From positions 186,001-250,000 of the forward strand of contig CALAJN010000009.1 in assembly GCA_937922675.1 (NCBI GenBank): 64,000 nucleotides of DNA, given 5' to 3'. A program made the translations under genes and the position numbers. Positions 43,650-51,471 of this stretch are shown here, piece after piece. Within the stretch, counting starts at the first letter, position 1. Each line of letters opens with the position of its first letter. This stretch comes from an uncultured Granulosicoccaceae bacterium. Lineage in GTDB: Bacteria; Pseudomonadota; Gammaproteobacteria; Granulosicoccales; Granulosicoccaceae. The notes under the pieces are model-generated. The model did no database searches and was not told the origin of the DNA. It saw only the letters and a list, made by a program, of their open reading frames with translations.

Positions 43650-43940
43650 ATGTCCGAACAAGGTTCTACACCCGGCGCATACGCCATACGCAAGCCGACT
43701 GGGCCCAAGGCCACGGTCACGGACCTGGCAGCAGTACGCGTTGCCCGAGCCGCGGTGAACAATCCCGATGCACTCGGCGCGCCCGGCAACAGTCCTCTGT
43801 TAGCGCTAGACGAGGAAACCGAGATAGAACGATCCAGCAGGGTCGCAGAACTCAAGGCGCAGGTTGAGGCCGGCACCTATGAGATCGATTACTACAGCGT
43901 GGCGGACAAATTCACCATCACACGCTCAATCGGCCAATAG
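43650..43940 (+). CDS. flgM: Anti-sigma-28 factor FlgM
   Basis: The 96-residue protein has an unstructured-looking N-terminal half (rich in Ala, Pro, Gly). The C-terminal segment SSRVAELKAQVEAGTYEIDYYSVADKFT matches the FliA-binding helices of FlgM. AGAGG lies 9 bases before the ATG. FlgM holds FliA inactive until the hook-basal body is complete and it is secreted. It is divergent from fleQ and 3 kb from fliA, rather than in a flgAMN cluster as in Pseudomonas. Confidence 0.85.
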   Translation: MSEQGSTPGAYAIRKPTGPKATVTDLAAVRVARAAVNNPDALGAPGNSPLLALDEETEIERSSRVAELKAQVEAGTYEIDYYSVADKFTITRSIGQ

Positions 43941-43963
43941 TGGATCAGCAGGGACCATCGAGT

Positions 43964-43992
43964 GGGAGCAACCGACCCGAGCCGGTTGCCCC
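43964..43992. terminator. Terminator hairpin between flgM and the hsp20 gene
   Basis: GGGAGCAACCG (43964-43974) pairs with CGGTTGCCCCC (43982/43983-43992) with one A/C mismatch, around a 8-base loop. It lies between converging gene ends, so it can serve both. No T-run is seen. Confidence 0.6.
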
Positions 43993-44004
43993 CGTCACGC
44001 ATGA

Positions 44005-44472
44005 TTACTCGGCAGCTTCCGAGTGCGTTTGACCCTCGAGAGCGGGCTGCCCACCAACAACGGGGATGCGTCGTGGCTTCATGGCTTCGGGAATCTCGCG
44101 CACCAGCGCGATTTTCAGCAGCCCGTTGTCCAACCTGGCGTCAGTGACCTCGACATGGTCTGCCAAGGTGAACTTGCGCTCGAAAGAGCGCGTGGCAATA
44201 CCACGGTGCAAGTAACGTGAGTCTGACGTACTGGCTTCGCGCTTGCCGCGCACACTCAATACGCCCTTTTCAATTTGCACATCAATTTCACTCTCGACGA
44301 AACCCGCTACGGCAAGCGTTATGGCATAGCGATTTTCATCGACCAGCTCGATGTCGTAGGGAGGGTAGCCGCCGCCGGAATGCCGCTCATTGTTCAGCGC
44401 GGTATCCAGAAGTGACCCGAAACGGTCATAACCTACGGTGTTTGCGTACAGTGGTGTCAAATCAATTTTCAT
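44005..44472 (-). CDS. Small heat-shock protein (Hsp20/IbpA family)
   Basis: The 155-residue protein has an α-crystallin domain at ~37-125: PPYDIELVDENRYAITLAVAGF, IDVQIEKGVLSVRGKRE, HRGIATRSFERKFTLADHVEVTDARLDNGLLKIAL. The opening DLTPLYANTVGYDRFGSLLD matches IbpA/IbpB of proteobacteria. The short C-terminal tail has the IxI/V-type motif (RRIPVV). It is a cytoplasmic ATP-independent holdase that keeps unfolded proteins ready for DnaK and ClpB. Control by heat shock is supported by the promoter at 44546-44574. Confidence 0.95.
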   Translation of the reverse strand: MKIDLTPLYANTVGYDRFGSLLDTALNNERHSGGGYPPYDIELVDENRYAITLAVAGFVESEIDVQIEKGVLSVRGKREASTSDSRYLHRGIATRSFERKFTLADHVEVTDARLDNGLLKIALVREIPEAMKPRRIPVVGGQPALEGQTHSEAAE

Positions 44473-44545
44473 GTCTCAAGCCTTCTCGTTGTGAGCAATA
44501 GCGAAAGTGTCCGGCTCTCATGGAGACTCCGGCCACTGAGACTAG

Positions 44546-44574
44546 AGATACGGTCGCTACAGGCCTTTTTCAAG
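44546..44574 (-). promoter_or_regulatory. Sigma-32-like promoter of the hsp20 gene
   Basis: On the minus strand CTTGAAA (44574-44568) is followed after 14 bases by CCGTATCT (44553-44546). The heat-shock consensus is CTTGAAA, 11-16 bases, CCCCATnT. The -35 is perfect and the -10 keeps CC..AT.T. The predicted transcript has a leader of about 65-70 bases, long enough for an RNA thermometer, in which UUGCUC can pair with GAGAA just before the AAGG ribosome-binding site. Confidence 0.65.
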
Positions 44575-44632
44575 AGAACTGCGGCCAGTTGTAGCAGGAT
44601 CTGCTCTACATTTTTACTCAGAACATGCACCC

Positions 44633-45220
44633 ATGCTGGTCTTTGCTGTCGCAGTATTCTTGTTGATCATCACACCAGGTCCTGGCGTTATGTCAACCGC
44701 TGGTATTGGCGCGGCCTTTGGCCCACAGGCGGGATACCGATATGTCATCGGTCTGTGCATAGGCACCAATCTCGTGGCACTGGCAGTGGTTACTGGAGTC
44801 GCAGGTGCGGTGCTCGCTCAACCCGGATTGCGCGAGGTTCTCACCGCCTTGTCGCTAGCCTATATCGTCTGGCTTGCACTGCGCGTGGCAACCGTCGGCA
44901 CACGCATCAACTTTGTCAGCAAGGATCGCCCTCCTGGCATCAGAGCCGCCCTGCTCCTGCAAGCCTTGAATCCAAAGGCCTATGTAGTCAACACCACCCT
45001 GTTTGCCGGTTTTCCCTTTGTCGGCCAGGCACTGCTGCAAGAGACCCTGAGCAAGTTCCTGATCATCAACCTGATCTGGATCCCAATCCACCTCGGGTGG
45101 CTGGCTGCCGGCATAGCCTTGCAGCGATTTGACCTGCCACAGGCACAGCAACGAGCCATCAACATCGCCATGGCAGCGGCGTTGCTCGCGGTAGTGGCTC
45201 TGGCGATATTGCGGCGTTGA
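44633..45220 (+). CDS. LysE/RhtB family exporter
   Basis: The protein has 195 residues with about six hydrophobic helices. The N-terminal signature TPGPGVMSTAGIG and the mid-protein QALNPKAYVVN are diagnostic of the LysE superfamily. It exports amino acids or derivatives across the inner membrane; the cargo is not predictable. It is divergent from the hsp20 gene and ends just before tRNA-Ala. ATG 44625 is out of frame, so ATG 44633 is the likely start. Confidence 0.9.
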   Translation: MLVFAVAVFLLIITPGPGVMSTAGIGAAFGPQAGYRYVIGLCIGTNLVALAVVTGVAGAVLAQPGLREVLTALSLAYIVWLALRVATVGTRINFVSKDRPPGIRAALLLQALNPKAYVVNTTLFAGFPFVGQALLQETLSKFLIINLIWIPIHLGWLAAGIALQRFDLPQAQQRAINIAMAAALLAVVALAILRR

Positions 45221-45251
45221 CGCTCGCCGAGCCGGCAACGCCGAAAAAAGG

Positions 45252-45327
45252 TGGTGGAGCCAGGCGGGATCGAACCGCCGACCTCCTGCATGCCATGCAG
45301 GCGCTCTCCCAGCTGAGCTATGGCCCC
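45252..45327 (-). tRNA. tRNA-Ala (anticodon GGC)
   Basis: The minus strand folds to a cloverleaf. The acceptor is GGGGCCA (45327-45321) against TGGCTCC (45262-45256, one G-U). The anticodon stem is CCTGC/GCAGG with loop ATGGCAT and the T arm is GGCGGTTCGATCCCGCC. The gene ends ACCA encoded. GGC reads GCC and GCU codons. Confidence 0.97.
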
Positions 45328-45440
45328 CACGCCGAGCGCGCGAGAATACGTTTGCAATGCGCGCCTGTCAATCACCAAGGCCGCAAATCATGTCCCAAAT
45401 CATCTTGCTTCGGCAAAACAGTCGGGTTACATCACGCCAT

Positions 45441-46052
45441 CTACAGCACAAGATCAATCTGCACGGGCTTGGTCACAACCTCGACAGCCGCTGATGAGTT
45501 GAAACGCTGGACCTCGCCCTGTGTCATCGGTGCAAGCATCAGGCTGTAGGATCCTGGCGCTGACACATCGTAAGCTGCGCCCAGATCCACAAGCGCCTCG
45601 TGGCGCTGCCCAGGCATCAAACGTATCCACGCGCTTGCCGGTGGCGCGCCTCGCTTGACCAACCGCCCCTGGTAGGCAAGTCGCTGACCGGCCAGAAACA
45701 CATCGAATACATCAGCAGACAGCGTCTGCTCGAACGGGGTGTTCCAGAGTAGAAATTCGACCGCTGCCTCTCCCGGATTGCTTATCCAGACCAGCACTTC
45801 AAGCGGCAGCCGGAGACTTGAAATCTCACCCGACGCGGCCTGAATGTCTCCAGGCAGGTGCAGGCCCACCGCAAGCACAGGTTCGCCTGCAGCCTCACCG
45901 TCTCCGGAACGGGAATCCAGCGCCGCGCCTGACGCGCGACCACTGCTCGGGGCATCGCCTGGCGCGCTGATCGCCCTTTCAACCGCTGGGGAACAGCCTG
46001 CAGACAGCGCCGCAAATCCCAGCAACGCAGGCACTGTCAAGCACGATGACAC
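45441..46052 (-). CDS. Possible separate lipoprotein (M35 propeptide-like domain) from an internal start
   Basis: The last 203 codons of the protease frame look like an independent gene. GTG 46052 has AAGG six bases upstream and begins a lipoprotein signal (SSCLTVPALLGFAALSAGC). The mature part contains only a linker and a domain like the protease's own N-terminal propeptide. A separate product would be an outer- or inner-membrane lipoprotein. I list it as an alternative translation of the same frame rather than an extra proven gene. A missing n-region charge in this signal is the main argument against it. Confidence 0.4.
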   Translation of the reverse strand: MSSCLTVPALLGFAALSAGCSPAVERAISAPGDAPSSGRASGAALDSRSGDGEAAGEPVLAVGLHLPGDIQAASGEISSLRLPLEVLVWISNPGEAAVEFLLWNTPFEQTLSADVFDVFLAGQRLAYQGRLVKRGAPPASAWIRLMPGQRHEALVDLGAAYDVSAPGSYSLMLAPMTQGEVQRFNSSAAVEVVTKPVQIDLVL

Positions 46053-48134
46053 ACCGGGCCTTGCCCTGCCCGATCGGCTCTGTCTGCCGCACCGCGATCG
46101 CAAGGCAAGCGCGCGCCTGAAGCGCAGCCTGAGCAACAGCATCAGGATGAACACACTCACAAGCGGCATCGCACCACCGGCACCCTTCGATGAATGTGAG
46201 CCGATAGAACACCCTGAGCTCGAAATGCCCAGAAAATCAAACCCGGGATCGTCATCGCTGATAGAAGAGCCATCGGTGTTTTCAGCATTGCCACGGCTTG
46301 TGCGCAGCGAGTACTGACCGTCAACGGCAGTCGTCACGACAACTGTGTGCGGTCCACCCTCACTCAAGACGCAGTTGTCAACAACCTGCAAAGGTTCGAG
46401 ACCTACCGAAGCCGACGCCTGGCAGACCAGGCGTGCGTCGATGGTCTCAACGCCCTCGAACACATACAAACTGAAGTATTTGGATGTCGCCGTTAATTCA
46501 AGACTGACCCCACCATAGACCGAAAAGGCGTCATAGGCATCTGTCGACAAGTCACCACGCGCTTCGCCACCATCCAACAGACTGCCATCAAGCGCAAATG
46601 AAGCGACTTCAACACTCGTATCCGCGATGGCAACCACTTTAAAGTCTGTCTCCGATGACCCGTAGACATCGACCCAGACCTCTTCTCCAGACACATCACA
46701 ATAGTCAGAGAACGGCGGGACATCGGAAGAGCGACAGATCAGTTCAGTACGCCCCGCGTCTTGCCAGATCTCTAGATCGGCATCACCGCGAAGCGAGTCC
46801 ACGCGGATGCGCACTGCGCCACTCACCCGAATTGTCAGGGTGTCATCCAAAGCAAGACTGGATTCAAGCGATTGACCCGCGACTAACAGATCCGTGCCAT
46901 CTTGTGGATCATCACTGGCGACTCCTGATCCCCTCATTTCAATGAAGGGTGTGTTCTCGGCGAAATACTCGTGAGTATCGGCATTGTCGATAGCAAGCTG
47001 CGGACTGGACACCGCTAGTCTTTGAGTACCCGCCTGTGTGTATTGATGATCGTCTGTACCGGCAATAACCTGAAAATGCGATAGCTCGTGAACAATCGTG
47101 CCGCCACGAGAATCCGTACCGTCTATGTCCGCATTCCAGAATGCCGGACACAGGTACACGTCATACGGACGAGCGGGAAATACATAGGCAAACACACCCA
47201 CCTCGGAGCAACCACAAACGTAGTTAACGGTCTCGTCGGCCAGGGTAGAAGCAAGAGCACTGAAATTCTCTTGAACCCGGCTGTATCGTACCGCATCGTA
47301 AACACCAAACCAGGTGGTGTATCGGGGCGATCCAAAACGCTGCTCGCCGGTCACGCTGGCAAGTGCTGCAACTGCATCAAGCACCATCACTTCGGCAACA
47401 CCTGCCGCCGCTGTGATTTCAGATTGCTCCGCCGCGCTGCAACCATCAAAACTCGGTGCGCGCGCACGCAGGATCAGATCATCACTGCGCGCTAGCGACA
47501 TCACCGTGGACGCCCGCGGAGCAATCTTTGCTGCGGTGGTATTGCTGTTCAACGACCGTGGCGTGACTGTATTGCCACCTAACTGACGAACAGTCCAGTA
47601 GTGCGCCAGACTGACCCTGTGCTCCATACCATCAGCGTACCGCGTCTCGGATCCAAGGCGATAGTTGGCAACGACATCAACCAGTGCCGACGCTGTCTCA
47701 CCCGGGGAGAGAACGAGCCGCTCGTCAGGGCCTGGCGCCACACGCTTGGCGATACGGCCGATGTATTCAAGCCGATTGTCAGGCGACCAATTCTTCGAGG
47801 ATGGCTCCACTACCAGCATCGAGTGGGCGTGCACATGATCAAACGGTGTATCGCGCGTCTCGATCTCCAGTGACCACTCACCCGTGTTGGTGAGTTCAAC
47901 GCGCAACTGCTGCTGATCTACCGGCACAAGCCGAGTGACCAACGCCGCTGACACATCACTTGCATGAGCACTGGCCCCAAGGCCCAACAACAGTACAAAC
48001 GCTGGGCCCAACACACTCACACACAACCTGATCAATGAAGACACGTACCCGACAAGCTCAGCAAACAGGCGGCTGACCATCTGCTCATGCTTGCCTCGAC
48101 ATCGGCGTGCTTGCTCGAACACTGCCTGTTTCAT
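45441..48134 (-). CDS. M35 (aspzincin) metalloprotease with sorting tail, fused in frame to a propeptide-like lipoprotein
   Basis: The 897-residue frame starts at ATG 48134. It comprises a signal peptide (to ~58), an M35-type propeptide domain (~62-175: RDTPFD, YIGRIAKRVAPG, LSPGETASALVDV), and a catalytic domain (~225-400) with HELSH (349-353) and GTDD (Asp362, nine residues after the second His). NADTHEYFAEN follows, then two β-rich, pre-peptidase-C-like domains (~415-615), and a Cys/Gly-rich plus hydrophobic plus basic tail (SSSGCSIG, GAGGA, LMLLLRLRFRR, 638-674) like GlyGly-type sorting signals. The frame then continues through a lipobox (LSAGC, Cys714) into a second propeptide-like domain (~772-875: WNTPFEQ, YQGRLVKRGAP, LMPGQRHEALVDL). 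A GTG at 46052 could start this part separately. Function of the second part unknown; inhibitor or chaperone is inferred. Confidence 0.85.
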   Translation of the reverse strand: MKQAVFEQARRCRGKHEQMVSRLFAELVGYVSSLIRLCVSVLGPAFVLLLGLGASAHASDVSAALVTRLVPVDQQQLRVELTNTGEWSLEIETRDTPFDHVHAHSMLVVEPSSKNWSPDNRLEYIGRIAKRVAPGPDERLVLSPGETASALVDVVANYRLGSETRYADGMEHRVSLAHYWTVRQLGGNTVTPRSLNSNTTAAKIAPRASTVMSLARSDDLILRARAPSFDGCSAAEQSEITAAAGVAEVMVLDAVAALASVTGEQRFGSPRYTTWFGVYDAVRYSRVQENFSALASTLADETVNYVCGCSEVGVFAYVFPARPYDVYLCPAFWNADIDGTDSRGGTIVHELSHFQVIAGTDDHQYTQAGTQRLAVSSPQLAIDNADTHEYFAENTPFIEMRGSGVASDDPQDGTDLLVAGQSLESSLALDDTLTIRVSGAVRIRVDSLRGDADLEIWQDAGRTELICRSSDVPPFSDYCDVSGEEVWVDVYGSSETDFKVVAIADTSVEVASFALDGSLLDGGEARGDLSTDAYDAFSVYGGVSLELTATSKYFSLYVFEGVETIDARLVCQASASVGLEPLQVVDNCVLSEGGPHTVVVTTAVDGQYSLRTSRGNAENTDGSSISDDDPGFDFLGISSSGCSIGSHSSKGAGGAMPLVSVFILMLLLRLRFRRALALRSRCGRQSRSGRARPGVSSCLTVPALLGFAALSAGCSPAVERAISAPGDAPSSGRASGAALDSRSGDGEAAGEPVLAVGLHLPGDIQAASGEISSLRLPLEVLVWISNPGEAAVEFLLWNTPFEQTLSADVFDVFLAGQRLAYQGRLVKRGAPPASAWIRLMPGQRHEALVDLGAAYDVSAPGSYSLMLAPMTQGEVQRFNSSAAVEVVTKPVQIDLVL

Positions 48135-48321
48135 TGCAACGCCTATTGTTCACCTACGGGCTACGTCAATCGCCGGGCTTCCGCGGCGCACGCCGTGGCA
48201 ATCTACCATTCCCAGCGCCACAAACTGCCGATAACGTCCAGCAACGAGCTACTGGCGGAACAACTTTAGGATTGTGTTCACACAATGGCCAGTCAAAGTG
48301 ACACACGCCCGATCAAATCGT

Positions 48322-49725
48322 TCAGCTGGCTCCTGTCCACTCCATCATTCGATCGATTCTGGCCAGGACATCGTCGCGCGACAGCATCGCCATGACCTCG
48401 TTCATCGCCGGCGAGGATGTGACGCCAGTGATGGCCAACCTGAGTGGCTGCCCGAGCTTGCCAAAGCCCACCTGCGCCTCATCAACCGTATCTTGGATCG
48501 CGGCTTGAATAGCAGCAGCATTCCAGTCAGCAAGGTCCAGCAAGCGTTGACGCAGGGACTGAATCAAACCAACCGAATCCTCGGTGAATTGCTTGGCAGC
48601 GGCTGCTTCGTCGTAACTCGTGGGCGCCTTGTAAAAATAGCCCAGTGTGTCGGCCATATCGACCAGGGTCCTGGCCCGCTCACGCAAGGCATCCGCGACC
48701 GCATCCAATGGGGGTTGCGGACTCACATCAATGCCTCGCGACTGCAGCAGGGGAGACAGTGCATCTGCAAGCCGTTTTGCAGGCGCCGACTTGATATGTT
48801 GCTGACTGATCGAGTCCAGCTTCTTTCGATCAAACACAGAGCCCGAGCGGTTGACCGACTCAAGCGAAAACAATTTGATCATGTCTTCGATAGAGAAAAA
48901 CTCCTCATCGCCATGTGACCAACCGAGCCGTACCAGATAGTTGAGAAGCGCCTCTGGCAAGTACCCCTCTTCACGGTACTGGGTGACGCTGACAGCGCCA
49001 TGCCGTTTGGACATGCGCTTGCCGTCCTCACCCAAAATCATCGGCAGGTGCGCATAGATCGGCAAAGGAGCACCCAGTGCGGACAAAATATTGATCTGAC
49101 GCGGCGTGTTGTTGACATGATCATCACCGCGAATCACATGCGTGATGTTCATGTCCATATCGTCCACCACGACTGACAAGTTGTAGGTCGGAGACCCGTC
49201 CGAGCGCTGAATGACCAGATCATCCAGCTCACTGTTGTCGATACTGATCTGGCCCTTTACCGCATCCGCAATGAGCACGGCACCAGAGCTCGGATTGCGA
49301 AATCGAATCACAGGCTCTACTCCTGCGGGCGGAGTGGCCGTATTGTCGCGCCACGTACCGTCATAACGTGGCTTGTCACCCCGAACACGCGCCGCCTCAC
49401 GCATCGCCTCAAGCTCCTCGGGTGTCGAGTAACACCGATAGGCATGACCTGCATCGAGCAACTGCTGAACCACCTCACGATAGCGATCAAAGCGCTGCGT
49501 CTGAAAATACGGGCCCTCATCCGCATCCAGACCCAGCCAGGCCATGCCATCGAGGATGGCCTGCACCGATGCTTCGGTTGAGCGTTCGCGGTCCGTGTCC
49601 TCGATACGCAGCACAAAGCTGCCTCCATGGTGGCGGGCAAACAACCAGCTGAACAAAGCGGTCCGGGCACCCCCGATATGCAGGTAGCCGGTGGGGCTTG
49701 GGGCGAAACGGGTACGAACTGTCAT
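48322..49725 (-). CDS. gltX: Glutamyl-tRNA synthetase
   Basis: The protein has 467 residues from ATG 49725; the upstream TTG extension is not conserved in type. It begins TVRTRFAPSPTGYLHIGGARTALF (class I HIGH variant HIGG) and contains GEDGKRMSKRHGA (KMSKS loop), DDHVNNTPRQ and the helical anticodon-binding C-terminus. It charges tRNA-Glu with glutamate in the cytoplasm. It stands as a single minus-strand gene; the next gene downstream is the M35 protease, 187 bp away. A tRNA-Glu and a tRNA-Ala gene are found within 12 kb, as near gltX in other gammaproteobacteria. Confidence 0.97.
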   Translation of the reverse strand: MTVRTRFAPSPTGYLHIGGARTALFSWLFARHHGGSFVLRIEDTDRERSTEASVQAILDGMAWLGLDADEGPYFQTQRFDRYREVVQQLLDAGHAYRCYSTPEELEAMREAARVRGDKPRYDGTWRDNTATPPAGVEPVIRFRNPSSGAVLIADAVKGQISIDNSELDDLVIQRSDGSPTYNLSVVVDDMDMNITHVIRGDDHVNNTPRQINILSALGAPLPIYAHLPMILGEDGKRMSKRHGAVSVTQYREEGYLPEALLNYLVRLGWSHGDEEFFSIEDMIKLFSLESVNRSGSVFDRKKLDSISQQHIKSAPAKRLADALSPLLQSRGIDVSPQPPLDAVADALRERARTLVDMADTLGYFYKAPTSYDEAAAAKQFTEDSVGLIQSLRQRLLDLADWNAAAIQAAIQDTVDEAQVGFGKLGQPLRLAITGVTSSPAMNEVMAMLSRDDVLARIDRMMEWTGAS

Positions 49726-49887
49726 GGTCTGAGGATGGAGAGGAAACGGGAGAGCGCTGGACGCCAAATGGAGGCTGGCAGGGGGCCAACGGTCGATAGA
49801 TGAGACGGCGATGACCCGCCTTCAGGGCGGCGAGTCTATCAGCGGCCAGCCCCTCGCTATACTGCCCGGCATGAAAGGACGAGATTC

Positions 49888-50649
49888 ATGACCGAAAACG
49901 CCTCATCCATCGACGCTGCGCCTCGCTGGTTTTCAGCAGCCCTGACCGTGGTAGGGCATGTGCGCCGGGTAAACGAGGACGCGTTTCTTGATGCTCGCGA
50001 GCAGTCGCTATGGGTGGTCGCCGACGGCATGGGCGGACACAGCCGAGGTGATCGAGCCAGCCGCGAGATCATCGAACGGCTGCAAGACTTTACCCGTGAG
50101 CCTACTGCCCGCCAGGCGGTCGATGACATTGTGGCCCGTCTGAGCAAGGCCAACGATTACTGCCGAGAGGCGGCCAATGGCGAGGTCATGGGCAGCACGG
50201 TTGCCGCTCTTTATCTGCATCACCAGAGTGCTTGCCTGGTGTGGTGTGGCGACAGCCGTATCTATCGCTTGCGCGATGGCACGCTAGAGCAGCTGACCGA
50301 GGACCACAGCCTGGTCCAGGAGCTACACCGGCTCGGGGAGTTATCCGCCGAGGAGGCCGAAAACCACCCCTCGGCCAACGTCATCACACGCGCGATCGGT
50401 GTGGCCGATGAGCTGGACGTACAAATCCAGGAGGTTGATCTGATGGCCGGTGATCGTTTTCTGGTGTGCAGTGACGGACTCTTCAAGGACGTCGCCTTTA
50501 CCGAGCTTGAAGCAAACCTCAGCCTGCCCTCACCTTCACAGGCGCTGGACGCATTGGTGGCGCTTGCACTGCGCCGCGGCGGTACCGACAACGTCACAGG
50601 CATTGTGGTCCAAGCGCCCGCAGACGGCTCCGCTCTTGCGGGCGACTAG
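49888..50649 (+). CDS. PP2C-family protein serine/threonine phosphatase
   Basis: The 253-residue protein has motifs RRVNEDAFL, WVVADGMGGHSRGD, VWCGDSRIYRL, CSDGLFKD and GGTDNVTGIVV, which supply the Asp metal ligands of the PPM fold. It removes phosphate from Ser/Thr proteins. Stand-alone PP2C genes often sit beside a Hanks-type kinase or a type VI secretion cluster, but neither is seen here. It is divergent from gltX. Target proteins unknown. Confidence 0.92.
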   Translation: MTENASSIDAAPRWFSAALTVVGHVRRVNEDAFLDAREQSLWVVADGMGGHSRGDRASREIIERLQDFTREPTARQAVDDIVARLSKANDYCREAANGEVMGSTVAALYLHHQSACLVWCGDSRIYRLRDGTLEQLTEDHSLVQELHRLGELSAEEAENHPSANVITRAIGVADELDVQIQEVDLMAGDRFLVCSDGLFKDVAFTELEANLSLPSPSQALDALVALALRRGGTDNVTGIVVQAPADGSALAGD

Positions 50650-50722
50650 CGGCGACGACTAGCGGCAGCGACCAGCGCTGGTGGCTGGCGGACTGCCAGA
50701 TAACAAGCTGCCGAGGGTTTGC

Positions 50723-51421
50723 CTATAGCGTATGCGCACCCGCCACAACCGTGTCCCCGATACCCAGCACGCCCTCTATTTCCTGCTCCAGCCACAAACC
50801 CTGAAGGGCGCCGCCGGGGTCTCGCAGCAGCACCACGCGCCGCTTGTCCCGAGTCGCCGCACTTAAACGATAGTGGCGGCGAATCTCCACGCGACGATCG
50901 CCCTCGCTGCCAGTCTCGACACGGGATTCATGTTCAGTTACGAACAGCTGTTCAATGGACGAAGCATCGAGCTTTTTTGCGCCGGGCCACGGCAGAGGGC
51001 CTTGAGAAATCTCAAGGCGAGCCGCATCCACACGCACACGATGCCGGTTGACTGCACGAACCGCGGCGAAGTACGTGATGACCAAGGCTATCGGCAGAAT
51101 GAACAAATTCCCCGAGGTCAGCCCAACGTAGGCAAATCCGCCGGCGATGACGAGCAGTATCAGCGATTGAATGCCCTGGCCCACAGGCCAACTCACTTCA
51201 AGGCTGCCCGCGCCGCGCTTGATATCAAATCGCGCGGGCAAACCGACATCCAGTCGTGTGCGCTTGGCGCCAGATGTTGCTCCTGATGCGTGCTCTGACG
51301 CCGTCTTGGCCATGGACTGCGGCAGCTCATGCAAGCTGCCACAGTGACTACAGGTAACCACGCCAAGCGCTGCGTCTATGCGCCCGGCGTCAAGCCCAGC
51401 ACCGCAACTTCGGCAATTCAT
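50723..51421 (-). CDS. Zinc-ribbon membrane protein of unknown function
   Basis: The protein has 232 residues from ATG 51421 (AGGTG upstream; a GTG three codons earlier is possible). The N-terminus is a zinc ribbon with two CxxC pairs (CRSCGAG, CSHCGS). Two hydrophobic segments at about 85-125 (SLILLVIAGGFAYVGL, LFILPIALVITYFAAV) are followed by a soluble part with β-strands like a PH-type domain. I cannot name the family. Convergent with the PP2C gene and 50 bp beyond the clpB stop on the same strand as clpB. Confidence 0.72.
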   Translation of the reverse strand: MNCRSCGAGLDAGRIDAALGVVTCSHCGSLHELPQSMAKTASEHASGATSGAKRTRLDVGLPARFDIKRGAGSLEVSWPVGQGIQSLILLVIAGGFAYVGLTSGNLFILPIALVITYFAAVRAVNRHRVRVDAARLEISQGPLPWPGAKKLDASSIEQLFVTEHESRVETGSEGDRRVEIRRHYRLSAATRDKRRVVLLRDPGGALQGLWLEQEIEGVLGIGDTVVAGAHTL

Positions 51422-51471
51422 CGCATTCACCTACGGCAGTCCTCGCATTCCCGAGCTGTTGACCGACGTGA

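Noticed and set aside
44491-45132. Second plus-strand frame overlapping the LysE gene
   Set aside because: It lacks hydrophobic periodicity and family motifs, while the LysE frame has both.
38145-45327. The two tRNA genes as borders of an integrated element
   Set aside because: The genes between them are core-like regulators; no integrase, direct repeat of a tRNA 3' end or other mobile marker was seen.
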